Source of the DNA: Clostridium sp. C8-1-8
Lineage (GTDB): Bacteria > Bacillota > Clostridia > Clostridiales > Clostridiaceae
Direction: 5' to 3'
DNA: 64,000 bases
Assembly (NCBI RefSeq): GCF_009928445.1
Contig: NZ_JAABNO010000029.1
Location: 1-64,000, forward strand
The notes under the pieces were generated by a model. It was given only the letters and a program-made list of their open reading frames with translations. It was not told where the DNA came from and ran no database searches. Shown piece after piece: positions 1-7,371 of this stretch (its first letter is position 1; each line of letters begins with the position of its first letter). Made by a program: the position numbers and the translations under genes.

Positions 1-666
1 TACCACCATAAGATTTCTTTGTCAACATACTTTTTAAATTTATTTTTAAATCTTAGTTTAAAACTTAAATTTAAGTTTCTGTGCTTTGTCGCTTTCTGTT
101 TCAGCGACATGACTAATAATATCATAAAGTTCTTCTCAAATATAAAACTAAGATATTATGAGCAGCAAGTATTTGTCTATTAATAACTTTTCCTCTGATT
201 TTCGACATTTTTCACTAATTGATACACTAGGTTCTGTTATCATATAATAATTGACTAGTCATAGTTTTCTGCAAATTTCACGCCCTCTTTATAAACTTTT
301 CAGAGACTTTTTGATAATACAAATTTTAATATCAAGCTATTTGTTTATGTTTAATTGTGAAACTATACTTTTGCTGATTATCGATATACCTATAGTTTAA
401 CTTATCTTTATATAATAAATAGCTTTGGACCTACAGGGTTCAATTACGAAAACTTAAGTTGTGCATGTTCGAAAATCGTGACTTATGAGTATTTTTGTGG
501 CACGCAGAACTTAATAGTTGAAGTTGGCCCCCTATAAATCCAACTATTTAAAGATTTACTTGTCTAAATCGAAGCAATTCAAAGATAGTATATCACTGAT
601 ACATATATAGCCCATATTATAGACAAACTAAGAAAGTATCGGAATTCATTATGGAGGTAATAATTT
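1..666. other. AT-rich non-coding region before the first gene
   Basis: I see no credible coding sequence here. It holds a perfect Spo0A-type box (TTCGACA, 201-207), a TATAAT hexamer at 411-416 on the plus strand, and a run of inverted repeats between about 453 and 547 that I list separately. No gene lies between the window edge and the small ORF at 667, so the box at 201 could serve a gene outside the window. Confidence 0.6.
421..547 (+). ncRNA. Candidate structured leader RNA or small RNA
   Basis: Downstream of a TATAAT hexamer (411-416) lies a long imperfect hairpin: TTAAGTT (454-460) pairs with AACTTAA (508-514), continued inward by GTGC (461-464) with GCAC (500-503) and by GAAAAT with ATTTT. 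After it come two mutually exclusive pairings: ATAGTTG (514-520) with CAACTAT (541-547), or AGTTGG (522-527) with CCAACT (540-545). Such alternatives are typical of leaders that switch, but no T-tract follows. The region precedes the small ORF at 667. I could not match it to a riboswitch class I know. The pairings are seen; transcription and function are inferred. Confidence 0.35.
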
Positions 667-876
667 ATGCAAAGAAGTCATGTCGATATTGAGAAATTAA
701 ATGGAATACACGAAGGGCAGCATTTTGAATTTAGAGATGTAGTATCAGCTACATTACCTAGCAACGAGCATGCAAAGGATGGGGCTATATTTAATAAGGA
801 AGTTGAAGAAGGATTGTATAGTAATATAGTAGTTGTTAATGAAGCTGTTGATCATGTACGATATAAAAAGGTTTAA
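667..876 (+). CDS. Small hypothetical protein (69 aa)
   Basis: A 69-residue protein of mixed charge with no predicted membrane segment, no cysteines and no motif I recognise. A good ribosome binding site (GGAGG, about 9 bases upstream of the ATG) supports translation. It is the only plus-strand gene before the minus-strand block starting at 1245 and is preceded by a roughly 250-base leader with strong inverted repeats. It could be a short regulatory or stress protein, or the surviving piece of a larger gene; nothing in the sequence decides this. No function is assigned. Confidence 0.55.
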   Translation: MQRSHVDIEKLNGIHEGQHFEFRDVVSATLPSNEHAKDGAIFNKEVEEGLYSNIVVVNEAVDHVRYKKV

Positions 877-938
877 TTTATCAATAATATACCTTTAAGC
901 TACTGTTCAGTAGTAATTAGTTCACAGTGTTAACTAAA

Positions 939-1029
939 GATGTATAACAATCATTAAACTATTTTTAGAATTCTGCTTGGTTCTGAGCAGAGATTTTGAA
1001 AATACTAAATCATTATGAAGTGATAAATC
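939..1029. repeat. Dispersed palindromic repeat, copy 1
   Basis: A roughly 90-bp near-palindrome. The inner arms are ATTTTTAGAATTCTGCT (961-977) and AGCAGAGATTTTGAAAAT (986-1003), with centre TGGTTCTG. The outer arms begin GATGTATAAC at 939 and end GAAGTGATAAATC at 1029. It shares its centre (GGTTCTGAG) and outer ends (GAT..., ...AAGTGAT..ATC) with the copy at 31558-31640 and belongs to a family with further copies at 3902, 25551 and 61699. It lies between the 69-aa gene and the bacteriohemerythrin gene. Confidence 0.6.
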
Positions 1030-1129
1030 GGTTAAATACTAAAGAAATACTACTAATTCTTTATTTAAGCTTAGGTATAGGAGCATTAAGCCTTAATTCT
1101 AATAATGTACTTTATTACGCGGTTCATTG

Positions 1130-1174
1130 AGAATAAAAGACGTTAACGATATTTTCATTAGCGTTTTTTATTCT
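1130..1174 (-). terminator. Bidirectional intrinsic terminator
   Basis: Inverted repeat AGAATAAAAGACGTTA (from 1130) with TAGCGTTTTTTATTCT (to 1174), with A-rich and T-rich flanks on the two sides so that it reads as a terminator in either direction. It sits about 70 bases past the stop of the bacteriohemerythrin gene. Confidence 0.6.
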
Positions 1175-1244
1175 AAATTCACCTAATAATATGTATATTA
1201 GTTTAATACTTAATATGACATTATCAATGATATTCTTAACTATG

Positions 1245-1640
1245 TTATTTTGCGTTTACGTATTCTCTATCCTTCTCCATTATATGTTCTTTTATCCACA
1301 TAACTATGAAGTCTAGTAAGTCTTGTACATATTTGTCTTGATTTGAGTCAACATCATTTAAGTTTACATTACTTACCTTTTGTATAAAAGAATCATGCTC
1401 AATCTTATGGCTAAATAGCTTCTTATAGCCTATGCTTGCAAGATACTCTTCTTCAGCAGTGAAATGAAACTGTGCATAGTCTTTAAGTTCAATTATTATG
1501 TCCATTATTCTATCGTACTTGTCTACATAGAAGTCGTTCACTAAAAGCTCATAACCTTTGTTTGCGATATCAAAAAGCTTTTTATGCTCAGCATCTATTT
1601 TTTCCATTCCAAGTTCATACTCTGATTTCCATTCAAACAT
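1245..1640 (-). CDS. Bacteriohemerythrin
   Basis: Single-domain bacteriohemerythrin of 131 aa, the usual length, which binds O2 at a non-heme di-iron site and in anaerobes is thought to buffer or sense oxygen. All seven ligands of the family are visible: His19 (in DAEH), His59 and Glu63 (in HFTAEEE), His78 and His82 (in HKIEH), and His119 with Asp124 (in HIMEKD). The fold is an all-helical four-helix bundle with no signal or membrane segment, so it is cytoplasmic. It stands alone between two terminators. A ribosome binding site (GAGGAG) precedes the ATG. A perfect Spo0A-type box 48 bases upstream of the ATG may link it to the transition to sporulation. Confidence 0.93.
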   Translation of the reverse strand: MFEWKSEYELGMEKIDAEHKKLFDIANKGYELLVNDFYVDKYDRIMDIIIELKDYAQFHFTAEEEYLASIGYKKLFSHKIEHDSFIQKVSNVNLNDVDSNQDKYVQDLLDFIVMWIKEHIMEKDREYVNAK

Positions 1641-1687
1641 TTTACCTACTCCTCTTATTATTAAATTAACAATATTATCTATTATTT

Positions 1688-1694
1688 TTCGACA
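1688..1694 (-). promoter_or_regulatory. Putative Spo0A box upstream of the hemerythrin gene
   Basis: TTCGACA on the plus strand reads TGTCGAA on the gene strand, inside the context TTGTCGAAAAAT, which fits the known Spo0A consensus (TGTCGAA followed by A/T). It lies 48-54 bases before the hemerythrin start, where a promoter should be. A 7-mer can occur by chance; binding is inferred. Confidence 0.35.
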
Positions 1695-1793
1695 ATACTA
1701 CTTTAACATATTATATGCTCATATTTAAATAGATAAAATTTATTTTACTATAAATTTAACAATGTGCACTTTTAAAGATGTATCTCTTCTATC

Positions 1794-1839
1794 AAAAAGC
1801 TATTTTTAAAAATCCTATAGTCTTAAAAATAGCCTTTTT
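1794..1839 (-). terminator. Intrinsic terminator after the DUF434 gene
   Basis: AAAAAGCTATTTTTAA (1794-1809) pairs with TTAAAAATAGCCTTTTT (1823-1839). Read on the minus strand it is a 14-bp stem followed by a T-tract, 30 bases past the stop of the DUF434 gene. Confidence 0.7.
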
Positions 1840-1868
1840 AACTTTACTATTATTAGACTTTCTAATAA

Positions 1869-2591
1869 CTACTCTAAGTTTCCTATCTCGCTAAAATCAA
1901 TAATATATCCAGTTTTTATGTTTTCTTCTATAATTCTTTTGTTCAAATTAAACCAGCTGTTGCATTTATCAAGGATTATTGCATCTGTGGTAATAACATA
2001 ATCTAACTTTTCCAAAGTTGAATCTACATTATTTATATTTTCAACTACTACTTCAAAACTGTATTTGTCTAATAACTCTAGTATTTTCGATTTGAGCTTT
2101 CCGGAATTTGAAACCTGACTATCTAGATAAAAACTTGCTTTAGCTATACCTAAGTTTTCAAGAGCTTTTCCTATTAGATTAATAGCAATCTCTGTTTTAT
2201 CAATTAATCTATAGGTTCCTCTTAGACCAGCCAAATCTCTAAAAGTTCCATCCATGCACTTGATTATAGTGGAATCTGATAAAGCCACCTCTAGTGTTAT
2301 TATTGTATTAAAACCATCGATATTAACCGAAGCTTCCTTTAAATTCGTTATAATTTCCTTTTCTTTTCTAATATTAATACTTTCTTTAGGGGAAACAGCC
2401 CTAGCCAATGCCATTCTTTGTCTCTCTGAAAACAGATAATGGTTTCCCACAAATACTGATGCTGATTTTGTATTATATCCCTGATTAATAAGGTAATGCA
2501 AATCTCTAGCTCCTCTATGTAACTTTTCTAGAACTTCTATACCAAATTCCTTTTCATCACTAGGAACATAACCTCTTTTCACAACTTTATT
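1869..2591 (-). CDS. DUF434 domain-containing protein
   Basis: About 240 aa. The N-terminal ~55 residues (KRGYVPSDEKEF, LHYLINQGYNTKSAS, FVGNHY, LSERQRMALAR) are the conserved DUF434 block. The rest looks like the nuclease-like or DUF5616-type C-terminal half: IDGFNTIITLE, a DSQVSNSGKLK stretch and a closing TTDAIILDKC strand. These proteins are cytosolic and of unknown role; the DSQ.SNSG and D..ILD motifs suggest a PIN-like or metal-dependent fold, which is inference. I prefer the GTG at 2591 (SD AGGAAGTGAT upstream) to an earlier GTG at 2603 that overlaps the ribosome binding site. Confidence 0.75.
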   Translation of the reverse strand, partial: NKVVKRGYVPSDEKEFGIEVLEKLHRGARDLHYLINQGYNTKSASVFVGNHYLFSERQRMALARAVSPKESINIRKEKEIITNLKEASVNIDGFNTIITLEVALSDSTIIKCMDGTFRDLAGLRGTYRLIDKTEIAINLIGKALENLGIAKASFYLDSQVSNSGKLKSKILELLDKYSFEVVVENINNVDSTLEKLDYVITTDAIILDKCNSWFNLNKRIIEENIKTGYIIDFSEIGNLE

Positions 2592-2711
2592 CACTTCTAT
2601 CACTTCCTAATTAAAATCTTATTACTATATTGGCTAAATCTTCTTTCCTCTATATATTCCTCTAAGCCATCTAAGCATACTTATCTGCAACTTTATATAA
2701 AGTATAATTTT

Positions 2712-3602
2712 CTAATGAATAAAAACAAGTTTATTACCTTTAAGAATAGGATTAATAAGTTTCTGCTCTGATAGATATTCAATATAAGACTTTGTTAATC
2801 TTTCAATCAAAGCATACTTATACCTATTGTTTATTCGAATATTAAACTTTCCTATTACAGCTTCCAAAATATCTTCTTGCGACATGTTATCTTCTATGAT
2901 TTCATAAATCTTATGTGCTTTACTTTTATAAAAATCTATATTATCTTCTATTAGTTCAGAAATATCAGCATAAACTCCTTTATGTGCTATGATATAAACG
3001 CTACTTTTTAAAGAATATAGCTTTTCTTTGCTCGTCAAATCTTCACTTAATATGTAGGCGTATGGTATCTTTGAAGCTCTCATAACCTCATAGCTTATAA
3101 GACAATCTCCAAGATATGCTACGTCATCAGGGGTAATAATACATACATGTTCAGCGCTATGTCCTGGAGTATGATATATATTAAACCTAATTCCACATAT
3201 TTCAACCTCTGAATCTTTTTCTGAAATAAGTATATCTGTATGACAAATCATATGTGAATAACTTACTTTAGTTTCTTCAAAAGTCAAATTACTGTAATAA
3301 CTCTTTAAATTTATTAAGGAACTGCATATAAGTGCTTCATAAGAAGGCATTGCAATAACGCTATTGTATTTTCTTTTAAAAAAGGCATTGTTTCCAACAT
3401 GATCAGAATGAGCATGAGTACATATGATCCCCACAACCTTAAAGTGATTTTCTTCTAGAATCTTATCTATATTCCTCCCTTCTCTATTTGCTAGACCTGA
3501 ATCCATCAAAATAATTTCATTTTCATTTAACTTATAAAAAGGTATATAAGTTCTTCCTGTATCGATAAGGTATGTATTTCCTCTTATATTATTTATTTTC
3601 AT
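2712..3602 (-). CDS. MBL-fold metallo-hydrolase
   Basis: A 296-aa metallo-beta-lactamase-fold hydrolase. The zinc-binding motif HAHSDH (about residues 62-67), a distant His in TPGHSAEH, Asp in YLGDCL and a later His (IIAHKG) are all present, so the di-metal site should be complete. The N-terminus (NTYLIDTGRTYIPFYKL) and C-terminal winged-helix-like tail resemble the glyoxalase-II-like or SoxH-like branch. The substrate cannot be told from sequence; thioester hydrolysis or flavodiiron-like chemistry are the usual options in this branch. The gene is monocistronic, with a 100-base gap to the DUF434 gene. The ribosome binding site is weak (AAGAG close to the ATG). Confidence 0.85.
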   Translation of the reverse strand: MKINNIRGNTYLIDTGRTYIPFYKLNENEIILMDSGLANREGRNIDKILEENHFKVVGIICTHAHSDHVGNNAFFKRKYNSVIAMPSYEALICSSLINLKSYYSNLTFEETKVSYSHMICHTDILISEKDSEVEICGIRFNIYHTPGHSAEHVCIITPDDVAYLGDCLISYEVMRASKIPYAYILSEDLTSKEKLYSLKSSVYIIAHKGVYADISELIEDNIDFYKSKAHKIYEIIEDNMSQEDILEAVIGKFNIRINNRYKYALIERLTKSYIEYLSEQKLINPILKGNKLVFIH

Positions 3603-3993
3603 ATCTCTTAATTGCGAAAAAGCAACCTACAAATATGCATATGGTACCACTATCCATTACATATAGGCGACTATTCACTGCCTTTCTTTTTAGCTTATTG
3701 TAGAAATTATAATATCAAATTTAGCTATTCTCAAGTTATTTAAGTTTAATTTTCACCACTAAACATACCTTTAAATTATGCTATTAAAGTTTATATAATT
3801 CTAACTTTATTTATTATGTTACTCATTCCGTGAAAATCCTAAGAAGCCACGACTTTAGAACATTGGTAACTTAAGTTTTTCATAATAGAACCCTAGAAAT
3901 AGATATCCCACTTCATATTAAAATTTAAATTTTCAAACTCTCCTCTCAACCCCCAGGTATAAACTATTATATATTATTGTTTTCAGAAAAATT
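3603..3993. other. Intergenic region with one repeat copy
   Basis: About 390 bases without a coding region. They hold the upstream region of the MBL gene and, at 3902-3946, a half copy of the palindromic repeat. Nothing else stands out. Confidence 0.6.
3902..3946. repeat. Dispersed palindromic repeat, copy 2 (left arm only)
   Basis: GATATCCCACTTCAT followed by ATTTTCAAACTCTCCTCT (3929-3946) matches the left half of the repeat family; the right arm is missing and unrelated sequence follows. It looks like a truncated copy. Confidence 0.55.
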
Positions 3994-4026
3994 AAAAATG
4001 CATCCCATTGTTAGGAATGCATTTTT
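3994..4026 (-). terminator. Intrinsic terminator after chemoreceptor gene
   Basis: AAAAATGCATCC (3994-4005) and GGAATGCATTTTT (4014-4026) form a 12-bp stem with an eight-base loop, seven bases past the chemoreceptor stop codon; on the minus strand a T-tract follows. Confidence 0.8.
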
Positions 4027-4032
4027 ACCTAC

Positions 4033-5661
4033 TTATATCTTAAATTTACCAACCATATCACTTAAGTTTTCTGCCATCTTTACTTGTTTAGTAGATGTTT
4101 CAGCGACTATATCTGTAGATGCAGATATCTCATTCATCACTTTTAAGATATCTTGTGAGCTTTCTGCACTTTGCTGTGAAGATGTAGCCACTGCTTGTAT
4201 AGTGCTTGAAGTCTGCTGTACAGCCTCTACAATCTGCTTAATACTAGTTGCTAAATAATCATATAGGTTAAAGATTTGTTCCGCATCCTCTTCATATTGA
4301 TTTCCTACGTTAACTAGCATTTCGTAATCAGGAGTTATCTTATCATTTATAAATTTTAATATATCCTCAGTATTTATGGATAGATTATCAAAGGCTTCTC
4401 TAACATCTGCTATGGTCTTATGTATTGTAGATACACTTTCTGAGGACTGCTCAGCAAGTTGTCTTACTTCCTCAGCCACCACAGCAAACCCCTTGCCAGC
4501 TTCTCCTGCTCTCGCTGCTTCAATAGCTGCATTTAGTGCTAATAGATTAGTCTGACTAGCTATGGAGGATATGGTATCAGCCATTAATGCTATCTCTTCT
4601 AGCACCCTAACATTTTCCATAGCCTTTACTATCTGATTACTCTTTTCCTTGTATAATACTTCTAGTTCTTTTTTAGATTCAGTAGCAAGTGATTTTACCT
4701 TTAATGCTCTGTCTCTTATCTCAGTTGCAGATTCGTTACCACGCTTAACCTTCTCATATATTTCAAAGCAAGTTGATTCCACCTCTTCCGTATAACTATT
4801 GGCCTCTTCTGTAGCAGCACTATTTTCCTCTATCACTTCAGATATCTGTTTTACAGAATTGTTTATTATTTTTAGATCTTCAGCAACTTTTCCCACAGAG
4901 TATGCAAGCTCGGAACTTCCACTATTTAACTCTGAAGAATTATTTATGATTTCTTCTACTAAAACTTTTGTATTATTAGCTGAGTTTCTTAATGAATTTG
5001 ATAAATCACCAATTTCATCTTTTCTATTTATTTCTCTTCCGAAAGAAACATTTAAATTGCCTTTTCCAATCTCATCAGATGTTAATACTAGCTTCTTAAG
5101 TGGCTTAGATATAAATCTTCTAGTAACAAAAGAAATAACTATATATCCAAAAATATTAAAGCCTATTCCTATTAGAATAAGATTTATAAGCATTAAATGA
5201 ATAGCTTTTAGCTCATCTTCTAATGAGAATTGAATTCCTGCAACATATTTAATTTTCCCACCTACATGAACCGGTGTAGTAACATCAATAACTCCGTCTT
5301 CTGCTATTGTCACAGTTTTATCCTCTTTTGCAGCTTCAATATCTTCTGGATCTGCCTTTTTCCCTATTTTTCCTTTATCAATAGCTGCCACATCAGTAGA
5401 ATCTCCGTTTATATCGTAAATATCAAAATCCTTTATATCCTCGTTAGACTTTTTTATATTGTCCAATGTTTTTTGAATGCTTTCGGCAGGCTCCTCTTCA
5501 TATAACGAGGCCTCAATAGCTTGAACTACGGCCAAACTCTTGCTTTCTTCTTGCTTAAGCATTGTACTTTTATTACTAACATAAACAAAACTTAGGCAAG
5601 AAAATAGAATAATTATAAGCAAGCCATTAAAAATTAAAGAAATTTTCTTTGATAAACTCAT
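4033..5661 (-). CDS. Methyl-accepting chemotaxis protein
   Basis: A 542-aa transmembrane chemoreceptor that signals to CheA/CheW. Order: N-terminal membrane anchor (about 8-28), extracytoplasmic sensor of about 125 residues, second membrane segment (about 157-180, LILIGIGFNIFGYIVISFV), HAMP linker, then a long coiled coil with the signalling hairpin tip (NLLALNAAIEAARAGEAG, then GFAVVAEEVRQLAEQSS), the most conserved part of the family. The sensor is short and has no motif I can link to a ligand; it contains DIYDINGDS and VDVTTPVHV, as in single-Cache-like sensors. Monocistronic, with its own terminator; a divergent TetR gene lies 325 bases away. Confidence 0.95.
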   Translation of the reverse strand: MSLSKKISLIFNGLLIIILFSCLSFVYVSNKSTMLKQEESKSLAVVQAIEASLYEEEPAESIQKTLDNIKKSNEDIKDFDIYDINGDSTDVAAIDKGKIGKKADPEDIEAAKEDKTVTIAEDGVIDVTTPVHVGGKIKYVAGIQFSLEDELKAIHLMLINLILIGIGFNIFGYIVISFVTRRFISKPLKKLVLTSDEIGKGNLNVSFGREINRKDEIGDLSNSLRNSANNTKVLVEEIINNSSELNSGSSELAYSVGKVAEDLKIINNSVKQISEVIEENSAATEEANSYTEEVESTCFEIYEKVKRGNESATEIRDRALKVKSLATESKKELEVLYKEKSNQIVKAMENVRVLEEIALMADTISSIASQTNLLALNAAIEAARAGEAGKGFAVVAEEVRQLAEQSSESVSTIHKTIADVREAFDNLSINTEDILKFINDKITPDYEMLVNVGNQYEEDAEQIFNLYDYLATSIKQIVEAVQQTSSTIQAVATSSQQSAESSQDILKVMNEISASTDIVAETSTKQVKMAENLSDMVGKFKI

Positions 5662-5986
5662 TAATATCTCTCCTTTGTTATAAAAATATCATTATAAGTG
5701 CTATTACTATGAAAATTTAAATTTGATATAATAAACATAATACTTTTAATTATACAATATGAACCATTACTTCCAATGAACACTTGACTATTTTTTGTTA
5801 ATTTTTCATATAATTTGCTGAATTATAGCATAATTTTTATTAATTTATTTAGCCTACACTTTAAAGACATGATATTTTTAATTTCAATTTATCTTAGAGA
5901 TGATATATTTAAAAATAACTTGTTATGTCTTTAACATAATTACTTGTCTTTTAAAATTTTAATATCAACTAATGAGGTAATTGACT
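5662..5986. other. Divergent promoter region
   Basis: About 325 AT-rich bases between the divergently transcribed chemoreceptor and TetR genes. They must hold both promoters; I could not pick out a convincing operator for the TetR protein. Confidence 0.5.
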
Positions 5987-6562
5987 ATGAGTAGAATAAC
6001 AATTGAAGAAAGTAACTCCACAAAGTGTAAAATAAGAAATGCCTTTATAGAAATCTATAAAGTTAAATCTCTTGACTTAATAAGTGTAAAAGAAATAACC
6101 TCATGGGCAAACTTGAATAGAGGAACCTTTTATATTTATTATGAAAATATCTACGCCATGCTAGATGAGATTGAATATGAAATAATATCTGACTTAACTA
6201 GAATGACTAATAATCTACCAGAAAAAACATTAACTACTAATCCTGAAGAACTAGTAATTCTGATCAGACCCATTTTTGAGTATATTGAAAAGAACTATGA
6301 TTATTTCTTAGCTTTACTTGGCGAATCTAGTCGTCCAACCTTTAAAAATCAACTTACAAATCTCATGAAAGACAATCTTACTAGAAGATTTATACTAAGA
6401 AACAGCAATTTAGGAGACTTACAGAAGTACGTTATAGAATATTTTATTGGAGGACAAGTTGGAATAATTCTATATTGGATAAAGTCTGGTATAAAAATCT
6501 CCTCAGATGAAATTATAAACCTTATCACAAAACTAATATGCTTTGGCATCGTAGATATATAA
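5987..6562 (+). CDS. TetR/AcrR family transcriptional regulator
   Basis: A 191-aa TetR-type repressor. The N-terminal helix-turn-helix region is clear: KIRNAFIEIYKVKSLDLISVKEITSWANLNRGTFYIYYENIYAMLDEIE, in which the motif NRGTFYIYYEN is the recognition helix and its cap. The C-terminal half (about 75-191) looks like the TetR_C_8 (DhaS-like) ligand domain, with VIEYFIGGQVGIILYWIKSG. I take the ATG at 5987 (GAGG nine bases upstream) over the TTG at 5981. It is divergent from the chemoreceptor and has no adjacent transporter, so its target is unknown. Confidence 0.88.
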   Translation: MSRITIEESNSTKCKIRNAFIEIYKVKSLDLISVKEITSWANLNRGTFYIYYENIYAMLDEIEYEIISDLTRMTNNLPEKTLTTNPEELVILIRPIFEYIEKNYDYFLALLGESSRPTFKNQLTNLMKDNLTRRFILRNSNLGDLQKYVIEYFIGGQVGIILYWIKSGIKISSDEIINLITKLICFGIVDI

Positions 6563-6571
6563 TTTTATTGC

Positions 6572-6621
6572 GCATAATCCTTGCCTTTCCTAATCCATAT
6601 GAGGAAAAGCAAGGATTATGC
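6572..6621 (+). terminator. Long hairpin after the TetR gene
   Basis: GCATAATCCTTGCCTTTCC (6572-6590) pairs with GGAAAAGCAAGGATTATGC (6603-6621), 19 bp with one mismatch. It follows the TetR stop by ten bases. The T-tract behind it is poor, so it may act as an RNA 3' stabiliser as well as a terminator. Confidence 0.6.
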
Positions 6622-6723
6622 CATACTATATATTTTCACTACTTATGTACAGCACCTTATATTTTTTTCAATTAATATATTGAAGATCTAAAAAAGTTTT
6701 GAACTCCTGATCGTTTAATCTTT

Positions 6724-7119
6724 CTATTTTACACTATGTATCTTTTCAACATCAATTGGATTTCCATATAAGTCGAAATAAGTTACTGTCATATCATCAA
6801 AGTTAGAAACCCATCTTTCTACTCCTGCTTCAGAAGCTTCAATGCAAAATGTTGAATAATCCGTTTCTCCTTTTTGATGTTTGTATAAAATCTGTTTAAA
6901 CTTCTCTATAGAAGATTGTTCTGATACACGTAGATTTTTCATCTCAGTATTAATTTGAATAACTTGCTCATCTGTTCCTTTAAAAATCCAAATACCATCT
7001 GAAAGTACAACTTCATGGCTTTTTATGCCCATACCCTTTATTTCTTTGACATACTTAGGAAAGTCCTCTCCGCTTTTGACTTTGTTATGAGCGGCCTCAA
7101 TTTTCTCTTTTGTAAACAT
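6724..7119 (-). CDS. DUF1398 family protein
   Basis: A 131-aa soluble protein of the DUF1398 family (E. coli YbcV type, once called a phage envelope protein). Family landmarks are the opening FTKEKIEAAHNKVKSGEDFPKYV and the centre DYSTFCIEASEAGVERWV.NFDDMTVTYFD, followed by the closing GNPIDVEKIH. The function is unknown for the whole family. An ideal ribosome binding site (GGAGGTG, eight bases before the ATG at 7119) decides the start over a GTG nine bases earlier. The gene stands alone on the minus strand. Confidence 0.8.
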   Translation of the reverse strand: MFTKEKIEAAHNKVKSGEDFPKYVKEIKGMGIKSHEVVLSDGIWIFKGTDEQVIQINTEMKNLRVSEQSSIEKFKQILYKHQKGETDYSTFCIEASEAGVERWVSNFDDMTVTYFDLYGNPIDVEKIHSVK

Positions 7120-7322
7120 AAAAAACACCTCCGCTTATATTTTAATTTAATTTAGTGTTTCAAATCATCCTATAAAATATATCTCTAACCTAGATTCCTC
7201 TTTTCGCATATTAATTTTTAGTCTTTATTTTTTTACCATCTACCCTAAATAGTTGTTTCAAAGCATTGATATTGCTAGGATCAAATGCCCAAAACTTTTA
7301 TATTAGTCTTAACAGAAAAAAA

Positions 7323-7361
7323 TAACCAATTACATTATCTCTTCAACAATGTAATCGGTTA
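7323..7361 (-). terminator. Intrinsic terminator after spoIVA
   Basis: TAACCAATTACATT (7323-7336) pairs with AATGTAATCGGTTA (7348-7361), one mismatch, with a T-rich tail on the minus strand. It ends about ten bases from the spoIVA stop. Confidence 0.8.
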
Positions 7362-7371
7362 TAATTTTTAA

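Noticed and set aside
421..547. Idea that the left-edge structured region is 6S RNA, a tRNA-like element or a known riboswitch
   Set aside because: Neither strand shows the conserved motifs of 6S, c-di-GMP, SAM, purine, lysine or THF riboswitches that I could check by eye; the GGGTTCAATTAC stretch is not a proper T-arm.
4799..5200. Long plus-strand open frame opposite the chemoreceptor gene
   Set aside because: It is the antisense shadow of the conserved receptor signalling domain; no ribosome binding site and no protein-like composition. Similar shadows over der, ftsZ, typA and alaS were also left out.
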